A stretch of 33,623 bases of DNA from Rhodopila sp. Lineage in GTDB: Bacteria; Pseudomonadota; Alphaproteobacteria; Acetobacterales; Acetobacteraceae. How positions within the stretch are numbered: the first letter of the stretch is position 1; each line of letters begins with the position of its first letter. Of the stretch, positions 9,027 to 18,324 are shown piece by piece. The translations under genes and the position numbers were made by a program. The stretch is taken from the NCBI GenBank assembly GCA_028291505.1, contig JAQGHW010000097.1:1-33623 (forward strand), given 5' to 3'. The notes beneath the pieces are model-generated. The model made no database searches and was not told the origin of the DNA. It worked only from the letters and a program-made list of their open reading frames with translations.

Positions 9027-10244
9027 ATGGACCTGATTATCCGCAACGCACGTTTGTTTGGTGGTGCGCCGACCGATATCGGTGTCGCGGGCGGCAAGAT
9101 CGTTGCGATCGAGGCCGGGCTTGCCGCGGCCGCGCTTGAGTACAACGCCGGCGGTCATCTCGTTTGCGCCGGACTGGTCGAGACTCACATTCACCTGGAC
9201 AAGACCCGCATCATCGACCGCTGTCCCCCCGAGGATGGCCGCAACGCCAATGCGGTTCCGCGCGTCGCCGCAGTCAAGAATACGTTTACCGAGGAAGACG
9301 TCTACCAGCGCGCCAGTACCACACTGGAAAACTGCATCAAGCACGGTACGACGCGAATGCGGACCCATGTCGAGCTGGATGCCGGGGTGGAGATGCGAAG
9401 CTTCGATGCGCTGCAGAAATTGTGCCGCGACTATGCCTGGGCGATCGATATTGAATTGTGCGTATTCCCGCAGGAGGGCCTGACCAACAATCCGCGCTCC
9501 GACGAACTGCTGGTGCAGGCGCTGAAGCGTGGTGCCCGTGTGATTGGCGCGGCGCCCAACTACGATCCCGACAGGAGTGGGCAAATACATCGGATTTTTG
9601 ACCTGGCCCGCGAGTATGACGCGGATATCGACATGCATCTGGATACCGGTAGCAACTCGGCGGACATGGATATTCATCTGGTTTGCTCGTTGACCCGGCA
9701 ATACGCCATGGGCGGGCGCGTCGCGGTCGGACACGGGTGCAAATATTCGGCTTTGCCGCCGGCCGATTTGCGTGCGCTGGCGGCCGAGATAGCCGATGCC
9801 GGCGTCGCGGTTACGGTGCTTCCCGCGACCGACCTTTACATGATGGGCCGCGACCAGGACCATAACGTCCGCCGCGGTGTCGCGGATGCGAACGTTCTGG
9901 TGGAGAATGGGGTCAACTGCTCGATCTCTTCGAACAACATTCTGAACCCGTTTACACCGTTGGGCGACGGTAACCTGATCCGCATCGCCAACATCCAGGC
10001 CAATGTTTGCCAAATCGGCGAATCGCACCGGCTGCGCGAATGCTTCTCCATGCTGACAGATCGTTCCGCCCGCTTGATGAATCTGCAGGACTACGGAGTA
10101 GCCGTCGGCAACCCAGCGGATCTCGTGGTTTTCGACGCAAGGACGCCAGAGGAAGTAATCGCCGAAGTCCGTGGACCGTTGGTCGCGTTCAAGCGCGGGG
10201 TGCGGACGGTGACGCGGCCACGCGCGGAGTTGCATCGGCCATGA
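9027..10244 (+). CDS. Amidohydrolase-superfamily protein, cytosine deaminase (CodA)-like subgroup
   Basis: N-terminal MDLIIRNARLFGG, HIHLDKT, AVGHGCKYS, NPFTPLGDGNLIRIANI; C-terminal GNPADLVVFDA. Confidence 0.83.
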   Translation: MDLIIRNARLFGGAPTDIGVAGGKIVAIEAGLAAAALEYNAGGHLVCAGLVETHIHLDKTRIIDRCPPEDGRNANAVPRVAAVKNTFTEEDVYQRASTTLENCIKHGTTRMRTHVELDAGVEMRSFDALQKLCRDYAWAIDIELCVFPQEGLTNNPRSDELLVQALKRGARVIGAAPNYDPDRSGQIHRIFDLAREYDADIDMHLDTGSNSADMDIHLVCSLTRQYAMGGRVAVGHGCKYSALPPADLRALAAEIADAGVAVTVLPATDLYMMGRDQDHNVRRGVADANVLVENGVNCSISSNNILNPFTPLGDGNLIRIANIQANVCQIGESHRLRECFSMLTDRSARLMNLQDYGVAVGNPADLVVFDARTPEEVIAEVRGPLVAFKRGVRTVTRPRAELHRP

Positions 10245-10543
10245 AACTATCCGACATCGCCCAAGTGATCCGCAGCAAGAATGCGGGTCCCCGGCGACTG
10301 ACATTGGATATCATGTTCGGTTCGGACGCGGACTATCAGCGCGTCGCCCAGTCACCCGCACTTGGCGCTGAAAACATCGGCCGCTTGTATCGCGTGCCGG
10401 CCGATCAGGTGACCATTATCCCCTACCCGGTCGGCCGAGCGATCAAGATCGTGATGGCGCGGGCGATCATGGCGGGCGATCCGGGGGATTACGACGTTTA
10501 CGGGGCGCAACAACATGCGCCGCTCCTGGCGATCGAGGTATGA
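10241..10543 (+). CDS. DUF4387 domain protein
   Basis: ~100 aa; RSKNAGPRRLTLDIMFGSDADYQRV, GRAIKIVMARAIMAGDPGDYDVYGAQQHAPLL. ATGA overlap with the preceding gene. Confidence 0.8.
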   Translation: MKLSDIAQVIRSKNAGPRRLTLDIMFGSDADYQRVAQSPALGAENIGRLYRVPADQVTIIPYPVGRAIKIVMARAIMAGDPGDYDVYGAQQHAPLLAIEV

Positions 10544-11934
10544 GCGCCTCCGGTCGCGTCATCGCGGAATTTCGTCGAACCCCACGTCCGATCCGGTTGC
10601 TTGGTGCGTCCGGTCAACTCGGTTATGGCATCCCCGCGGCGTCGTTCAAAGCCGGCCTTGAGCGCCAACCCGACCTGATCGGGTGCGATATGGGATCGAT
10701 CGACATCGGCCCCACCTACCTGGGCAAGGGCGAGATGGCGACCTCCCCCGAGGCAACGCGCCGCGACCTTCGCCGCGTGCTGAACGCCGCGCGAGGCCTG
10801 GACGTTCCGCTGGTGATTGGAACCGCGGGATCGGCCGGCGCTGCCCCGCATCTCGACGCCACCCTCGCGATGTTGCGCGAAATCGCCCATGCAGACGGGC
10901 TGCGCTTCCGGATGGCGATGATGCGGGCCGATATCCCCCGGCCGTTTCTGGTCGAAGCTGTTCGTTCCGCTAAGATCAGCAGCTTCGACGGCATGCCGGC
11001 ACTGACCGAGGAAGACGTCGTCGAGGCGGCCCATATCGTTGGCCAGATGGGAATGGCGCCATTTCGGAAAGCGCTTGAAGCGGACGTCGACGTGATCGTA
11101 GCCGGGCGAGCCTGCGATACGGCGATCTTCGCATCGCTGCCGGTCGTCCTGGGGTTTCCGGTCGGGCTCGCCATGCACATGGCCAAGATTATCGAATGCG
11201 GGTCGCTGTGCTGCGTTCCAGGCGGCCGCGATCCGATTCTCGCGGAGCTGGATCATGATGGGTTCACACTCGAAAGCATGAACCCGGAACGGCGCGCCAC
11301 ACCGACCTCGGTCGCCGCCCATAGCCTATACGAGCAGTCTGATCCATTCACCATGCAGGAGCCTGACGGCACGTTGGATCTGACCCACGCTCGGTATGAG
11401 GCGGTGGATGATCGCCGCACCCGGGTCAGTGGCGCGACCTGGCGCGACACCATCCTACCGACCATCAAACTCGAAGGCGCACGCAAGATCGGTGAGCGCG
11501 CGGTGCTGTTGTGCGGGTCGGCGGATCCCCGGTTTATCGCGCAGTGCAAGACGCTGCTGCCGAAGGTCGCGGAACTCGTGCAGAGCCTGGTCTGCGAAGA
11601 ACAGAATATGGATTATACATTGCACTTCCGCGTCTATGGCATCGACGGCGTGCGCATGGTGGTACCGGAGAATGAGCCACCGCCCGGCGAGGTGTTCATC
11701 ATGGGTGAATGCATCGCGCCGACCCAACAGCGCGCTTCGGAAGTCGTGCGCACCTGCAAGCAGTTTCTGTTGCATTTCGGCTATCCCGGGCGTCTCTCCA
11801 CGGCCGGGAATGTTGCGTTCCCGTTCACCCCGCCCGAGGTCTCGCTAGGCCCGGCGTATCGGTTCAATGTGTATCATCTGCTGCATGTCGACGATGCCGA
11901 CGCGCTGTTTCCGGTAGAAGTCGAGGCTGTCTGA
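10540..11934 (+). CDS. Acyclic terpene utilisation AtuA-like (DUF1446) family protein
   Basis: 464 aa; IRLLGASGQLGYGIP, DLIGCDMGSIDIGPTYLGKGE, VIGTAGSAGAAPHLD. Adjacent to DUF4387 with ATGA overlap, a common pairing for these families. Confidence 0.78.
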   Translation: MSASGRVIAEFRRTPRPIRLLGASGQLGYGIPAASFKAGLERQPDLIGCDMGSIDIGPTYLGKGEMATSPEATRRDLRRVLNAARGLDVPLVIGTAGSAGAAPHLDATLAMLREIAHADGLRFRMAMMRADIPRPFLVEAVRSAKISSFDGMPALTEEDVVEAAHIVGQMGMAPFRKALEADVDVIVAGRACDTAIFASLPVVLGFPVGLAMHMAKIIECGSLCCVPGGRDPILAELDHDGFTLESMNPERRATPTSVAAHSLYEQSDPFTMQEPDGTLDLTHARYEAVDDRRTRVSGATWRDTILPTIKLEGARKIGERAVLLCGSADPRFIAQCKTLLPKVAELVQSLVCEEQNMDYTLHFRVYGIDGVRMVVPENEPPPGEVFIMGECIAPTQQRASEVVRTCKQFLLHFGYPGRLSTAGNVAFPFTPPEVSLGPAYRFNVYHLLHVDDADALFPVEVEAV

Positions 11935-11984
11935 CCATCGCGGCGCTCCCAATGTCGGCTTACGCTCCGCCCAATGAAAGAACC

Positions 11985-13571
11985 TCACTTCACCTGCACG
12001 AAGCGGTATGGGAAAAAATTATCCGCTGGCTGAGCCAACTGAATGTTCGTCTTTGCCGCCCACACGATCACCTGTTGGTGCAACGGAACGGTCGGCACGT
12101 TCTGCTGCAGCATTTCGATCGATTGGTGGATCATCGACGACCGCTTCGCCGGATCCGTTTCGATGCCGATCTTATCGGTCAGTTCGTCGAGTGCGGGATT
12201 GGAATAGCCGCCGTTATTTACCTCGCCGCGCTTGCCATTACGGGTGTTTAACAGCGTGTACAAGACATTATGCGCGTCATAGGTCGCCGGGGTCCAACCC
12301 AGCAGGTAAAAATCCGTATCGTAGTTCGGTGCATTGATCTTGGTAAAGAATTTCGACTTGGTCTGCGCGATCAGATCGACCTTGATGCCGACGCGAGCCA
12401 GCATTGAAACGATGGCGGTGCAGATCTGCTCATCCATCACATAGCGGTCGGTGGGACAGTCCAGCGCAACCTGAAAGCCATTCGGATATCCCGCATCGGC
12501 CAGCAATTGCTTCGACTTGGCAGGATCGACTTTCGGCCGCACATCCAGCGCCGCATCGTAGCCATTGACACCCGGACCCCACATCTCCCAGGTCGGATGC
12601 CCCAGCCCCAGCATCACGCGGGTCGCAATCGCCGGCTCATCGATCGCCAATGCGACCGCCTCGCGCACCTTCTCATCCTTGAACGGGTTCTTCCCCTTCA
12701 CGTTGGAGCTTGGCAGTTCAGCGCGGGTCTGGTTGAAGCCCAGGTAGATCGTCCGGAGCTCCGGTGTCTGCAGTATTTTCAGTCCCTCGGTCTGCTTGAT
12801 CCGGGCGATATCCTGCGGTGGCACGGTGTAGATCATATCCATCTCGCCCGACAGCAGCGCTGCCACTCGGGTCGGCGCGGAGGCGATCACGTTGAACTCG
12901 ACCCGGTCGAGATTATGCTCCGGCTTATCCCACCACAGCGGGTTCTTCTCCACCACCGTCTTGCGGTCAGGCTCCCGCGAGACCAGGGTGAATGGCCCGG
13001 TCCCCATGGCGTTGTGCAGCGCGTAGTTGTCTTCCTTGCCGATCGTCACCGGTTCGGTCGCGTTATGCGCCTCGCACCAGGCCTTCGACATGATCAGCAG
13101 GTTGGTCTGCTCCTGCAGGAAGATCGGGTCGGGCACGAAGGTCTCAAAGTCGACGGTCAGGTCATCGATCTTGCGCGCCTCCTTCACCGGCGACATCGGG
13201 GCGCGCATCTGCGAATTCGGTGCCTCGACCCGCTTCACGGTGAACACCACATCGTCGGCGGTGAATGGCGAGCCATCCTGCCATTTCACACCAGGCCGCA
13301 GATGGAAGCGCCAGACGGTCGGCGACGTCTGCTCCCACGACGTCGCCAAGGCGGGATCCAGCCCGAGGTCACGATTGCGGCGCACCAGCGGTTCATAAAT
13401 ATTGGCCAGGAAACTAAGCTGCACCGTTTCCTGCCGCGTCGCGGGGTCCATGGCGTTGACATCCCCGTCATTTGCCCAGCGCAAGGTGGCGGCCTGGGCC
13501 GTCGATAGTGCAAATGGTGATGCCGTCAAAGCGGCCAGCAGCGCCATCGTGGGAAGCGGGAAACGCAGCAT
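11985..13571 (-). CDS. ABC transporter family-5 (peptide/opine/nickel type) solute-binding protein
   Basis: 528 aa with signal peptide (LLAALTASPFALSTAQA); ALATSWEQTSPTVWRFHLRPGVKWQDGSPFTADDVVFTV is an SBP_bac_5 hallmark. Confidence 0.92.
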   Translation of the reverse strand: MLRFPLPTMALLAALTASPFALSTAQAATLRWANDGDVNAMDPATRQETVQLSFLANIYEPLVRRNRDLGLDPALATSWEQTSPTVWRFHLRPGVKWQDGSPFTADDVVFTVKRVEAPNSQMRAPMSPVKEARKIDDLTVDFETFVPDPIFLQEQTNLLIMSKAWCEAHNATEPVTIGKEDNYALHNAMGTGPFTLVSREPDRKTVVEKNPLWWDKPEHNLDRVEFNVIASAPTRVAALLSGEMDMIYTVPPQDIARIKQTEGLKILQTPELRTIYLGFNQTRAELPSSNVKGKNPFKDEKVREAVALAIDEPAIATRVMLGLGHPTWEMWGPGVNGYDAALDVRPKVDPAKSKQLLADAGYPNGFQVALDCPTDRYVMDEQICTAIVSMLARVGIKVDLIAQTKSKFFTKINAPNYDTDFYLLGWTPATYDAHNVLYTLLNTRNGKRGEVNNGGYSNPALDELTDKIGIETDPAKRSSMIHQSIEMLQQNVPTVPLHQQVIVWAAKTNIQLAQPADNFFPYRFVQVK

Positions 13572-13788
13572 AAATTTTTGCCCCTGGTGTGCTAACTCTT
13601 CGTTGGGTCGCGTGATTCACGTGCCCCCGCCTTCGCAGGGACAAGCTTTGAGCGTTCCGCCCCCCGTTTTGTTGGCGTCAGCCAAGGCTAACCGAAACGC
13701 TTGGCCGCTCAACGCGATCATGGCCCGGTCCGACCCAACCAGATGAAACTAAACCGGGTCGGCGATCCTGAACAGAGAGAGAATGCAC

Positions 13789-14433
13789 ATGCAAATCGAT
13801 AATCGGACCGATATCCTTGGTCTGGTCGACGTCCAGCCTACCTTCATGCCGAATGGGGAACTGCCGGTGGCGGACGGTGACGCCATCATTCCGGTCGTCA
13901 ACAAACTGCTGCGTCGCTTCGACCACGCCTTCGCGACCCAGGACTGGCACCCGAATGGTCACGCCTCCTTCGCCAGTGCACATCCGCGCAAGCGACCCTA
14001 TGACGCCATAGGAATGACTTATGGCAATCAAGTCCTTTGGCCCGATCATGCCATCGCCGGCACGCCAACCGCCGCGATTCACCCCGCCATCGACCAGACC
14101 AGGATCGAAGTAATCATCCGCAAGGGATTTCGCTCGTCATTGGATAGCTACTCGGCGTTTTTCGAGAATGACCGGCAGACACCGACTGGCCTGGAGGCGT
14201 GGCTCCGTCAGCGTGGCTTTTCCCGCATCTTTCTGTGCGGTCTCGCCACCGATTTCTGTGTTGCATGGTCAGCCGAGGATGCGGTTCGGCTGGGCTTTAC
14301 AGTTGTCGTGGTCGAAGATGCCTGCCGTGGGATCGGCCTGCCTGCACCAGACGGCCGTAGCACGATTGAGACGACACGCGACGCACTAATCGCTGGTGGC
14401 GTGCGGTTCGTCGACAGTGCCGTGCTGCGCTAG
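13789..14433 (+). CDS. pncA: Nicotinamidase/pyrazinamidase
   Basis: DVQPTFMPNGELPVADGD, ATQDWHPNGHASFAS, QVLWPDHAIAGT, RKGFRSSLDSYSAFFEND, GLATDFCVAWSAEDA. Confidence 0.92.
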   Translation: MQIDNRTDILGLVDVQPTFMPNGELPVADGDAIIPVVNKLLRRFDHAFATQDWHPNGHASFASAHPRKRPYDAIGMTYGNQVLWPDHAIAGTPTAAIHPAIDQTRIEVIIRKGFRSSLDSYSAFFENDRQTPTGLEAWLRQRGFSRIFLCGLATDFCVAWSAEDAVRLGFTVVVVEDACRGIGLPAPDGRSTIETTRDALIAGGVRFVDSAVLR

Positions 14434-14504
14434 TACCCTGCCCCCGAAGTCCGTCGCATCTTGCGGCGCACGCAGGGGACCAGCAGGCTACTGAAAACAA
14501 AGAG

Positions 14505-14562
14505 CTAGTGTCGCGAATTCTGAGGTTCGCCACTATGGCGGACTTCAGATTCGGGACACTAG
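14505..14562. repeat. 58-bp near-perfect palindrome with CTAG ends; MITE/REP-like or solo transposon ends
   Basis: Left arm CTAGTGTCGCGAATTCTGAGGTTCGCCA matches the reverse complement of the right arm, CTAGTGTCCCGAATCTGAAGTCCGCCA, with few mismatches/indels and a short CTA centre. Confidence 0.75.
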
Positions 14563-14765
14563 TACCCGATCGCAGAGAGGCATGAGTCGCAAAGTGACCA
14601 CGATTCGCCGCATCAATAATATCGACACCGAAGGGTTTTCATGAGATTCTGCTCGTTCCTCTTGCACACACTGGAACCCTGTCGCCGGTACCGAGGGGCA
14701 CACGTGCGTCATCCCTGACCGGATCGGTGATTGGATCAATCACACACCGCTTGGTATGAGACGAC

Positions 14766-15257
14766 ATGACCAGATTGTTCGCGAGTGTCCTTTTTCTGCT
14801 ATCGGCATCGGAAGCTCATGCCAGCCCCAACCTGCTCGGCTCGTGGCTCACCCAGGGCCACGACGGCGTCATCGTCATCTCCTCCTGTGGCGATGGTGTC
14901 TGCGCCCGGATCGCGGGCGTCTTCCTCGACCGCCCGAACGACCCGATGCCGGTTGACTACCGGGGTGTTTCGCAATGCGAGTTGCCGCTGATTACCGACG
15001 CCGCACAGATTCGGCCCAATCTGTGGAAAGGCCACATCACCGACCCGCGCAACGGCAGCGTTTATGGCGTAGAACTCCACCTCGACCCGCACGGCGATCT
15101 CGCGCTGCACGGCTTCCTCGGCATTCCCCTGCTCGGTCGCACCCAGACCTGGACCCGTTACACCGGTAAAGTGCCCTCCGACTGCCGCATCCAACCGGCC
15201 AATACCGTCACCAGCCACACCCAATCCCTGCCGAACCGCCCCAGACCGGGACCTTAA
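14766..15257 (+). CDS. DUF2147 family secreted protein
   Basis: Signal peptide; GSWLTQGHDGVIVISSCGDGVCARIAG, LWKGHITDPRNGSVYGVELHL, GRTQTWTRYTG. Confidence 0.8.
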   Translation: MTRLFASVLFLLSASEAHASPNLLGSWLTQGHDGVIVISSCGDGVCARIAGVFLDRPNDPMPVDYRGVSQCELPLITDAAQIRPNLWKGHITDPRNGSVYGVELHLDPHGDLALHGFLGIPLLGRTQTWTRYTGKVPSDCRIQPANTVTSHTQSLPNRPRPGP

Positions 15258-15310
15258 GCATGAACATTCCAGGCTGACCGGCCAGCATGGCCAATCACGC
15301 AATCGACCAA

Positions 15311-15350
15311 AGACCATTTCCAGGCTGCACGGTCAGCCCGGAAATGGTCT
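15311..15350. terminator. Strong hairpin between the DUF2147 and ADH genes (terminator-like or regulatory)
   Basis: AGACCATTTCCAGGCTG-CACGGT-CAGCCCGGAAATGGTCT: 17-nt arms, one mismatch, 6-nt loop. No clear U-tract. Confidence 0.5.
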
Positions 15351-15377
15351 AATCAGGCGCCGTTGAGGGCAAAGAGC

Positions 15378-16508
15378 ATGAAAATGAAGGCCGCCGTGCT
15401 GCGAGAACAGGGCAAACCTCGCCCATATGCCGTCAGCCAACCAATGACGATCGAAAACGTCGATCTCGACCCACCCGGCCCCGGCGAGGTCCTGTACAAG
15501 ATTATCGGAGCCGGCCTTTGCCACTCCGACCTTTCCACGATCGAAAACCTGCGTCCGCGCAAGCTTCCCACCATCCCGGGCCACGAGGCCGCCGGAATCG
15601 TCGAGGAAGTGGGTCCCGGCGTCACCAACCTGAAACCCGGCGACCATGTCATCAGCGTCTTCGTCACCAGCTGCAACGACTGTCGCTACTGCAACGGCGG
15701 CCGCCCGAACCTGTGCCAGAGTTCCAACACGTCGCGCACCAATGGCACGCTGATCTCCGGCGCACGACGCCTGTCGCTGAATGGCGAGCCGATCTGGCAC
15801 TACAGCGGGCTGTCGGTGTTCGCGCAGTACGCGGTGGTCTCACAGAACGCGTTGATAAAGATCCCCCGGGACGTGCCGCTTGCTGATGCCAGCATCTTCG
15901 GCTGTGCCGTCGTCACTGGTGTGGGTGCCGTATTGAACACGGCGCAGGTGCCCCCGGGTGGCCAGATGGCGGTGGTGGGCCTTGGCGGCGTCGGTATGAA
16001 CGCGCTGCTGGGCGGGGTCATCGCGGGCGCCGAACGCATCGTCGCAGTCGATCTGAATGCCGACAAACTGCGGTTGGCGCGGGAACTCGGTGCCACCGAC
16101 ACGTTCCTTGCCGGCAACGCCGATGTGGTGGAGGAAATCCGCCAGGCGACCAACGGCGGTCTGGACTACGTGATCGAGACCGCCGGCTCGATCCCGGCAA
16201 TGAACCTGGCCTATGCGATCGCGGCCCGCGGCGGGTGCGTCGTCAGCGCCGGCCTGCCGGCTTCCGCCGCCACCTTCTCCTATCTCCACTCCGCGTTGGT
16301 GAGCGACGGAAAGAGCATCATGGGGTCCTATATGGGCGGGTGCGTGCCCAAGCGGGACATTCCGCGCTTCATCGCGCTCTACCAACGTGGCAAACTGCCG
16401 GTGCAAAAACTGCGCACGGGAACCATTACCTTTGACGACATCAACCAGGGCTTCGACCGGCTGTCCGACGGGTCGGTGTTGCGCCAGGTCCTCCAACCGT
16501 TCGAGTGA
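15378..16508 (+). CDS. Zinc-dependent alcohol dehydrogenase family protein
   Basis: [44 protein letters not shown] structural-zinc cysteines, [13 protein letters not shown] Rossmann motif. Confidence 0.9.
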   Translation: MKMKAAVLREQGKPRPYAVSQPMTIENVDLDPPGPGEVLYKIIGAGLCHSDLSTIENLRPRKLPTIPGHEAAGIVEEVGPGVTNLKPGDHVISVFVTSCNDCRYCNGGRPNLCQSSNTSRTNGTLISGARRLSLNGEPIWHYSGLSVFAQYAVVSQNALIKIPRDVPLADASIFGCAVVTGVGAVLNTAQVPPGGQMAVVGLGGVGMNALLGGVIAGAERIVAVDLNADKLRLARELGATDTFLAGNADVVEEIRQATNGGLDYVIETAGSIPAMNLAYAIAARGGCVVSAGLPASAATFSYLHSALVSDGKSIMGSYMGGCVPKRDIPRFIALYQRGKLPVQKLRTGTITFDDINQGFDRLSDGSVLRQVLQPFE

Positions 16509-16652
16509 TATCGCGACAGCAGGACCACCGCTCGTGGTGATTCAACCTGTCCGGGCTCACCGTGCCCACGCCTCTGCCGCGAGGCGGAAACCGGGCAGGC
16601 CTTGTCCAATTCGGACAGTGCGGCTATCGCAGCGCGACCGAGGGCTACGAAC

Positions 16653-17585
16653 ATGAGCACATTCCTGGTCACTGGCGGAGCCGGCTTTATCGGCTCCCAC
16701 CTCTGCGACGCACTCGTTGCCGCGGGCGACCGGGTCCGCGTGCTGGATGATCTGTCCACTGGTCGCCGCTCCAACCTGCCGGCCGCCGCGACCCTGATCG
16801 AGGGCGATGTCGCGAACCCGGCCGTGGTGGCGGAGGCCATGGACGGCGTCGATGGCTGCTTCCATCTCGCAGCCATTGCCTCGGTCGAAAAAGGCGTCAC
16901 CGACTGGCTCGGTACCCACCGCACCAATATCACGGGCACCATCACCGTGCTCGACGCCATCCGCCGCCTCGGCACCAGGATCCCAGTCGTGTATGCGTCC
17001 TCGGCGGCTGTTTATGGTGACGCCGCCACGGTCCCCATCGCGGAAACCGAGCCTTGTGTGCCGCTGTCCGCTTACGGCGCTGACAAATACGGCTGCGAGT
17101 TGCATGCCCGGGTAGCCGGCCACGTGCATGGCATTCCCACTGTCGGATTGCGCTTCTTCAACGTTTATGGACCGCGCCAGGATCCAAAGTCGCCTTACTC
17201 GGGCGTGATCTCGGTGTTTTGCGAGCGCATCGCGACGGGCAGGCCGATTGCCATATTCGGCGACGGCCAGCAGACCCGGGACTTCGTCCATGTCAGCGAC
17301 GTGGTCCGCGCGCTGCTTGCCGGCATGGCACTGCGGCCGGCCGACGCTCCGGTTTTCAATGTCTGTACCGGAATCGCGACGTCCGTGCAGGCATTGGCGC
17401 GGCTGATCGCCGACTTGGCCGGCAAGGACCTCCACGCCCAGAACCAGCCGCCACGCGCGGGGGAGATCAGGCACTCGCTCGGCGTGCCGGGGTTGGCCGA
17501 TCGCGTTCTGGGACGCTCGGAACAGGTGCCGCTGCATGCCGGCCTGCGTGGGGTTCTGGCGTGGATGACCGACCAGGCCAGGTAA
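16653..17585 (+). CDS. NAD-dependent epimerase/dehydratase (UDP-glucose 4-epimerase-like SDR)
   Basis: FLVTGGAGFIGSHL, YASSAAVYG, YGADK catalytic pair, RFFNVYGPRQDP, FGDGQQTRDFVHVSDV. Confidence 0.9.
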   Translation: MSTFLVTGGAGFIGSHLCDALVAAGDRVRVLDDLSTGRRSNLPAAATLIEGDVANPAVVAEAMDGVDGCFHLAAIASVEKGVTDWLGTHRTNITGTITVLDAIRRLGTRIPVVYASSAAVYGDAATVPIAETEPCVPLSAYGADKYGCELHARVAGHVHGIPTVGLRFFNVYGPRQDPKSPYSGVISVFCERIATGRPIAIFGDGQQTRDFVHVSDVVRALLAGMALRPADAPVFNVCTGIATSVQALARLIADLAGKDLHAQNQPPRAGEIRHSLGVPGLADRVLGRSEQVPLHAGLRGVLAWMTDQAR

Positions 17586-17592
17586 GCGCACC

Positions 17593-18324
17593 ATGCGAGG
17601 GCTCATTCTGACGCTGGTGATGCCGCCAACCGGCTTCGTCGTGCTGATCCTGATCGGGCTGCTTTTGGGCGGACGGCGGCGTCTCGGCCGCCGCCTGACA
17701 TGGATTTCGCTGATCGCACTGATCCTGTTCGGAATGCCCGTCGTCTCCTACAGCATGCTCCTGGCGCTCGAATCTGGCTTGCCGCTGACACCGCCGCCCG
17801 ATCATCCGCCGCAGGCCATCGTGGTGCTCGGCGCGGAGGTCATCCGAACGCATCAGGAAAAGCTCGGTATTCGACCTGGCCTGCTGACATTGGACCGGCT
17901 GCGCACCGCCGCGGCACTGCACCGGCGCACCGGCCTGCCGATCCTGGTGACTGGCGGCACCACCCAGCCGGACACGCCGGCCGTCGGCCTTGTGATGGAG
18001 CAAAGCCTGAAGGACGATTTCCAGGCGCCGCCACGCTGGGTCGAATCGAAATCCATCGACACGTGGGAAAATGCCCGGTTCAGCGCGGACATCTTGCGCG
18101 CCGAGGGCATCACCTCGGTCTATGTCGTGACCCATTCATGGCACATGCGGCGGGCCGTGCTGGCGTTCCAAGGCACCGGCCTCACGGTGACGGCCGCGCC
18201 AACCTCTTTCGACGACCCGTTGGGGCCAGACCTGGATGACTTCCTGCCGCGCGCCTCCGGCTGGCAGACCGGCTACTTTGCGATACACGAATGGATCGGC
18301 TATGCGTGGTACAAGCTGCGCTGA
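17593..18324 (+). CDS. YdcF/ElyC-family (DUF218) membrane protein
   Basis: AIVVLGAEV, LTLDRLRTAAALHRRTGLPILVTGG, SIDTWENARFSADILRAEGITSVYVVTHSWHMRRAV; two N-terminal TM helices. Confidence 0.87.
   Translation: MRGLILTLVMPPTGFVVLILIGLLLGGRRRLGRRLTWISLIALILFGMPVVSYSMLLALESGLPLTPPPDHPPQAIVVLGAEVIRTHQEKLGIRPGLLTLDRLRTAAALHRRTGLPILVTGGTTQPDTPAVGLVMEQSLKDDFQAPPRWVESKSIDTWENARFSADILRAEGITSVYVVTHSWHMRRAVLAFQGTGLTVTAAPTSFDDPLGPDLDDFLPRASGWQTGYFAIHEWIGYAWYKLR

Noticed and set aside
13789-14433. pncA as a dedicated member of the DUF4387/AtuA catabolic cluster
   Set aside because: It has the full canonical nicotinamidase motif set, so it is more likely an NAD-salvage housekeeping gene. Separate transcription and the opposite orientation to the SBP argue against cluster membership.
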